Shown: in pieces, positions 60,744 through 64,000 of the stretch
Layout of the letters: each line of letters opens with the position of its first letter
Position numbering within the stretch: position 1 is the first letter of the stretch
Assembly (NCBI RefSeq): GCF_003253745.1
Contig: NZ_MZXV01000013.1
Span: 124,001 to 188,000, forward strand
DNA: 64,000 nt
Origin: Mesorhizobium kowhaii
GTDB taxonomy: Bacteria > Pseudomonadota > Alphaproteobacteria > Rhizobiales > Rhizobiaceae
Reading direction: 5' to 3'
The notes under the pieces: model-generated
Seen by the model: the letters and a program-made list of their open reading frames with translations, nothing else
Told to the model about the DNA's origin: nothing
Databases searched by the model: none
Translations under genes and position numbers: made by a program

Positions 60744-62507
60744 TCAACCGGCCTTTTTGACGACGATACGGTTGGCCGCCGACATCACCGCTTCCAGCGA
60801 GGCGGCGACGATGTTGGTATTGATGCCGGCGCCGAACAGCTTGCCATCAGGATATTCCATCTCGACATAGGAGATGGCCGAGGCGTTCGAGCCGCGCTGC
60901 ATCGAGTGCTCGGAATAATCGAGCACCGACATCTCGATGCCGAGATGGCGCGACAGCGCATCGACGAACCCGTCGATTGGACCGGTTCCGGTGCCGGTGA
61001 TCGTCACTTCCTTGCCGTTGTCGAGGATGACCGCCTCGACGACGCGACGGCCCTTGATCTCGGTGCTGGGATAGGTGTGGTGATCGAGGAATTTCAGCCG
61101 CGCGGCCGGCTGATCGACATAGGTCTCGACGAAGCGCTCGTAGATGCGCCTGACCGGCACTTCCTTGCCCTCGGCATCGGTGATCGCCTGGATCTCCTGG
61201 CTGAACTCGATCTGCAAATTACGCGGCAGGTTGAGGCCGTAATCGGCCTGCAGCACATAGGCGATGCCGCCCTTGCCCGACTGCGAGTTGATGCGGATGA
61301 TCGCTTCGTAGCTGCGGCCGACATCGGCCGGATCGATCGGCAGATAGGGCACTTCCCACAGGCTCGTGTTGGCCTTCTTCAGCGCCTTCATGCCCTTGTT
61401 GATGGCATCCTGGTGCGAGCCGGAAAAGGCGGTGTAGACGAGCTCGCCGACATAGGGATGGCGCTCGGGGATCTTCAACTGGTTCGAATATTCGTAGACA
61501 TCCTTCATCCGGTTGATGTCGGAGCAGTCGATCCCCGGATCGACACCTTGCGTGTACATGTTGAGCGCCAGCGTGACGATGTCGACATTGCCGGTGCGCT
61601 CGCCATTGCCGAACAGCGTGCCTTCGACACGGTCGGCGCCGGCCATCAGGCCGAGTTCGGTGGTGGCGATGCCGGTGCCACGGTCATTGTGCGGATGCAG
61701 CGAGACCAGCAGGTTCTCGCGGTTGTCGAGGTTGCGGCACATCCATTCGATGCGGTCGGCGTAGATGTTGGGCGTCGACATCTCGACCGTCGACGGCAGG
61801 TTGATGATCAGCTTGTTGTCGGGCGTCGGCCTGACGATCTCGGTGACGGCGTTGCAGATCTCCAGCGCCACTTCGAGCTCGGTGCCGGTAAAGCTCTCCG
61901 GCGAATATTCGAAACGATAGCCGCCGCCGGCCTTGGCCGCCATGTCGGTGATCATCTTGGCCGCGTCGGTGGCGATGCGCTTGATGCCGCCGACGTCCTT
62001 TTCGAAGACGACGCGGCGCTGCAACTCACTGGTCGAATTGTAGAAATGGACGATCGGGTTGGTGGCGCCCTTGAGCGCCTCGAAGGTGCGGGTGATCAGT
62101 TCCGGCCGGCACTGCACCAGCACCTGCAGCGAGACGTCGGCGGGTACGTTGCCTTCCTCGATGCACCAACGGGCGAAATCGAAATCGGTCTGCGAGGCCG
62201 ACGGGAAGCCGATCTCGATCTCCTTGAAGCCCATGTCGAGCAGCAGGCCGAACATGCGCGCCTTGCGCTCGTGGCCCATCGGATCGATCAGCGCCTGGTT
62301 GCCGTCGCGCAAGTCGACCGAGCACCAGATCGGCGCCTTGTCGATGACCTTCGAGGGCCAGGTGCGGTCGGTGAGGCCAACGGTGGGGTAGGGTTGATAT
62401 TTGCGGGCTGCGTCCGGCATGCCCCGGGCTGCCATGTCGGGCGTGCCCTTTGCCGCATCCTTGCCGGCTACCGCGGCATGGGAGCGGATTTCTTCTCGTG
62501 CGTTCAT
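60744..62507 (-). CDS. leuA: 2-isopropylmalate synthase
   Basis: A 587-residue LeuA, first enzyme of leucine biosynthesis, joining acetyl-CoA with 2-oxoisovalerate. The TIM barrel has CSVDLRDGNQALIDPMGHER (metal Asp and Arg), IEIGFPSASQTDFD and HPHNDRGTGIA (metal His). The C-terminal regulatory region ends with MSAANRIVVKKAG. The long form suits alphaproteobacteria. GGGAGAAACGACG precedes the ATG. A leucine-rich leader peptide lies upstream. Confidence 0.95.
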   Translation of the reverse strand: MNAREEIRSHAAVAGKDAAKGTPDMAARGMPDAARKYQPYPTVGLTDRTWPSKVIDKAPIWCSVDLRDGNQALIDPMGHERKARMFGLLLDMGFKEIEIGFPSASQTDFDFARWCIEEGNVPADVSLQVLVQCRPELITRTFEALKGATNPIVHFYNSTSELQRRVVFEKDVGGIKRIATDAAKMITDMAAKAGGGYRFEYSPESFTGTELEVALEICNAVTEIVRPTPDNKLIINLPSTVEMSTPNIYADRIEWMCRNLDNRENLLVSLHPHNDRGTGIATTELGLMAGADRVEGTLFGNGERTGNVDIVTLALNMYTQGVDPGIDCSDINRMKDVYEYSNQLKIPERHPYVGELVYTAFSGSHQDAINKGMKALKKANTSLWEVPYLPIDPADVGRSYEAIIRINSQSGKGGIAYVLQADYGLNLPRNLQIEFSQEIQAITDAEGKEVPVRRIYERFVETYVDQPAARLKFLDHHTYPSTEIKGRRVVEAVILDNGKEVTITGTGTGPIDGFVDALSRHLGIEMSVLDYSEHSMQRGSNASAISYVEMEYPDGKLFGAGINTNIVAASLEAVMSAANRIVVKKAG

Positions 62508-62618
62508 CGTCGTTTCTCCCGGCGGCTCACGGATCCACCCTCAGATGGCTTGATGGCGAGCGGCGCCTTTACCAGAATTTCGTTCGCTTGATGTGACGTG
62601 CCAATTTTGAGACTGGCC

Positions 62619-62663
62619 AAGGAGCATGTGCTTGAGCGGCGGTTCGACCGCCGGGCGCTCCTT
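62619..62663 (-). promoter_or_regulatory. candidate leuA attenuator stem
   Basis: In the transcript, AAGGAGC and GCTCCTT form an outer 7-pair stem around an inner hairpin GGCGGT-CGA-ACCGCC. The structure starts at the leader stop codon, where ribosome stalling would decide folding. No T-run follows, so the terminating mechanism is unclear. Confidence 0.45.
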
Positions 62664-62779
62664 CAGCGAACCCGGCGATCGCCGATAAGGCCGAGAAGAA
62701 GCAGGGTCGAAGCCAGCGCGCGCACGGTCTCACCGGAAAAACCGGTCGGACGGGAAGCGTTGGTGGTGCGCGTGTTCAT
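62663..62779 (-). CDS. leuL: leuA leader peptide
   Basis: A 38-residue leader, too short for usual gene finding, that ends with a leucine cluster (ALASTLLLLGLIGDRRVR: Leu at six of nine positions around LLLLGL) shortly before the stop at 62663. It lies 156 bases upstream of leuA on the same strand. Leucine codons CTG CTT CTT CTC would stall ribosomes when Leu-tRNA is scarce. A stem-loop begins at the stop codon. Such leaders control leuA in Rhizobiales by attenuation. Confidence 0.7.
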   Translation of the reverse strand: MNTRTTNASRPTGFSGETVRALASTLLLLGLIGDRRVR

Positions 62780-62947
62780 GGCGGTTCTCATACAGGAGCG
62801 GCTTGTGGGAGGCAAGTGGGGCCGCATGGCGGACCGGGTTCGGTTGGATATTATCGCTAACGTGAGTGCTCTTCCCCACGCGCTGCAAATGCGCCAGACT
62901 TGGGCGTCGAAGGGGCTGCGATGTCCTGTTGCCGGGAGGGGTCATCC

Positions 62948-64000
62948 ATGAATTTCGTGTTCTTCTCGCCGCATTTTCCCGTCAATGGCGCGGATTTCTG
63001 CGACCGCTTGAAGAAGGCCGGGGCCAGGGTGCTGGGCATCGGCGACGCACCCTATGAGGCGCTCGACGGCAAGCTGAAGGCGGCGCTCAGCGAATATTAC
63101 CGCGTCCCCGACATGGAGGATTACGATCCGGTGTTCCGGGCGATTGGGCATTTCATCCACAAATGGGGCCGTATCGATCGTTTTGAATCGCTCAACGAGC
63201 ACTGGCTGGAGCTGGAAGCCAACATCCGCACCGACTTCAACATCTATGGCACCAAGCTCGATTTCGTAAAGAATTTGAAGCGCAAGAGCCGCATGCGCGC
63301 CTTCTTCCGCAAGAGCGGCGTCGACACCATCGCGCAGCGCAAATGCTCCGACCGGGCCGGCGCCATGACCTTCATCCGCCGCGTCGGCTATCCGGTGGTG
63401 GTCAAGCCCGACAGCGGCTCGGGCGCCTCGAACACCTTCAAGATTTCCAACGCCAGCGAGCTCGACCAGTTCTTCAGGGACAAGCCCGAGGATGTGACTT
63501 TCGTCATGGAGCAGTTCATCGAGGGGCTGGTGGTGACTTTCGACGGGCTGGTCAACCGCGATGGCGAGGTGGTGCTGGCCGCCAGCCACCGCTACGACCA
63601 GAGCGTCATGGAGGTGGTCAACAAGGACCGCCACATGAGCTACACCTGCTTTCCCAAGATCAGCCCGGCGGTCGAGGAGGCCGGCCGCAAGATCCTGAAG
63701 GCGTTCGACGTGCGCGAGCGCTTCTTCCACATCGAGCTGTTCGAGACCAAGGACGACCGCGTCATCGCGCTGGAGGTCAACATGCGCCCGCCCGGCGCCT
63801 GGATGACCGATGCCATCAACTACACCTTCGACATCGACGTCTATGCCGCCTGGGCCGACATGGTGGTCAGGGATGCCGCCGGCGGGCCGTATGAGGGCAA
63901 GTATTTCACCGCCTATGCCAGCCGTAAGCGGCGCCTCAGCTATTTGCACAGCCATGAGGACGTGCTAGCCGCCCATCGCGACAAGATCGTCCACCATCAG
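62948..64000 (+). CDS. ATP-grasp protein, cut by the window end
   Basis: A frame open from an ATG at 62948 (GGGAGGGG ribosome-binding site) to the last base: 351 residues with no stop. It opens MNFVFFSPHFPVNGADFCDR, then has the ATP-grasp core: VGYPVVVKPDSGSGASNTFK (ATP loop), FVMEQFIEGLVVTFDGLVN and RVIALEVNMRPPGAWMTDAI (metal ligands). It would ligate a carboxylate to an amine or thiol. It is divergent from leuA and its leader. The substrate is unknown; the end lies outside the window. Confidence 0.85.
   Translation, partial: MNFVFFSPHFPVNGADFCDRLKKAGARVLGIGDAPYEALDGKLKAALSEYYRVPDMEDYDPVFRAIGHFIHKWGRIDRFESLNEHWLELEANIRTDFNIYGTKLDFVKNLKRKSRMRAFFRKSGVDTIAQRKCSDRAGAMTFIRRVGYPVVVKPDSGSGASNTFKISNASELDQFFRDKPEDVTFVMEQFIEGLVVTFDGLVNRDGEVVLAASHRYDQSVMEVVNKDRHMSYTCFPKISPAVEEAGRKILKAFDVRERFFHIELFETKDDRVIALEVNMRPPGAWMTDAINYTFDIDVYAAWADMVVRDAAGGPYEGKYFTAYASRKRRLSYLHSHEDVLAAHRDKIVHHQ

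Noticed and set aside
60906..62591. 561-codon plus-strand frame opposite leuA
   Set aside because: An antisense shadow of the high-GC leuA gene; leuA has full catalytic motifs and a ribosome-binding site.
1..64000. CRISPR array or insertion-sequence transposase
   Set aside because: No regularly spaced direct repeats of CRISPR type and no DDE or HUH transposase gene were seen; the only recombinase is the serine recombinase at 32226-33557.

Overview
The window looks like a chromosomal segment of a Rhizobiales alphaproteobacterium, most likely Mesorhizobium or a close relative. The main evidence is the right half, which carries sciP (DUF1153), fliJ, ctrA, a receiver-only response regulator, chpT and eipA (DUF1134) in the order known from Rhizobiales/Brucella, followed by high-GC housekeeping genes (mnmA, a TrmH-family methyltransferase, leuA). 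No sequence search was possible. Family names rest on motifs and remembered family architecture.

Layout. (1) About 0-18.4 kb is accessory DNA on the 3' side of a tRNA-Met gene. It holds many small orphan genes, two secreted or anchored thermonuclease-like proteins, a run of small phage-type genes (7.5-9.2 kb), a membrane coiled-coil/PAN-domain protein pair (10.8-13.6 kb) and an isolated phage DNA-packaging block (ParB-like methyltransferase, small and large terminase; 13.8-17.7 kb) with no capsid or portal genes. (2) About 18.4-26.6 kb holds a truncated gene, a very high-GC actinobacterial-style cyclase/ATPase facing a class III cyclase-TPR protein, an exonuclease and a secreted EF-hand protein. 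(3) About 26.7-34 kb is a compact mobile element. It has a leftward six-gene operon (HTH, two small genes, a Spo11/Topo VI-A-like protein, a Toprim primase and a RepA-like ATPase) in which every junction overlaps, and a rightward four-gene module (small gene, DUF2924, serine recombinase, HTH) that is also overlap-coupled. (4) About 34-39 kb holds a ChaC-like gene, an acyl-CoA ligase broken by one in-frame stop, and another cyclase-TPR gene. (5) tRNA-Met (CAU) at 39.6 kb separates this from the core. (6) 39.9-64 kb is core genome.

How genes work together. SciP, CtrA and ChpT are parts of the alphaproteobacterial cell-cycle phosphorelay; EipA is a known CtrA-linked envelope factor, and candidate CtrA sites and a cluster of GANTC (CcrM) sites lie in the relevant upstream regions. 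leuA is preceded by a leucine-rich leader peptide, suggesting attenuation. Four proteins built on class III cyclase, TolB-like and TPR modules or their relatives, plus the cyclase/ATPase, make this window unusually rich in this signalling architecture. In the mobile element, the recombinase module presumably mobilises it and the RepA/primase/Spo11-like operon presumably acts in its replication or maintenance.

Most notable candidates: the Spo11/Topo VI-A-like protein without a B subunit, the membrane coiled-coil/PAN pair, and the cluster of cyclase-TPR genes.
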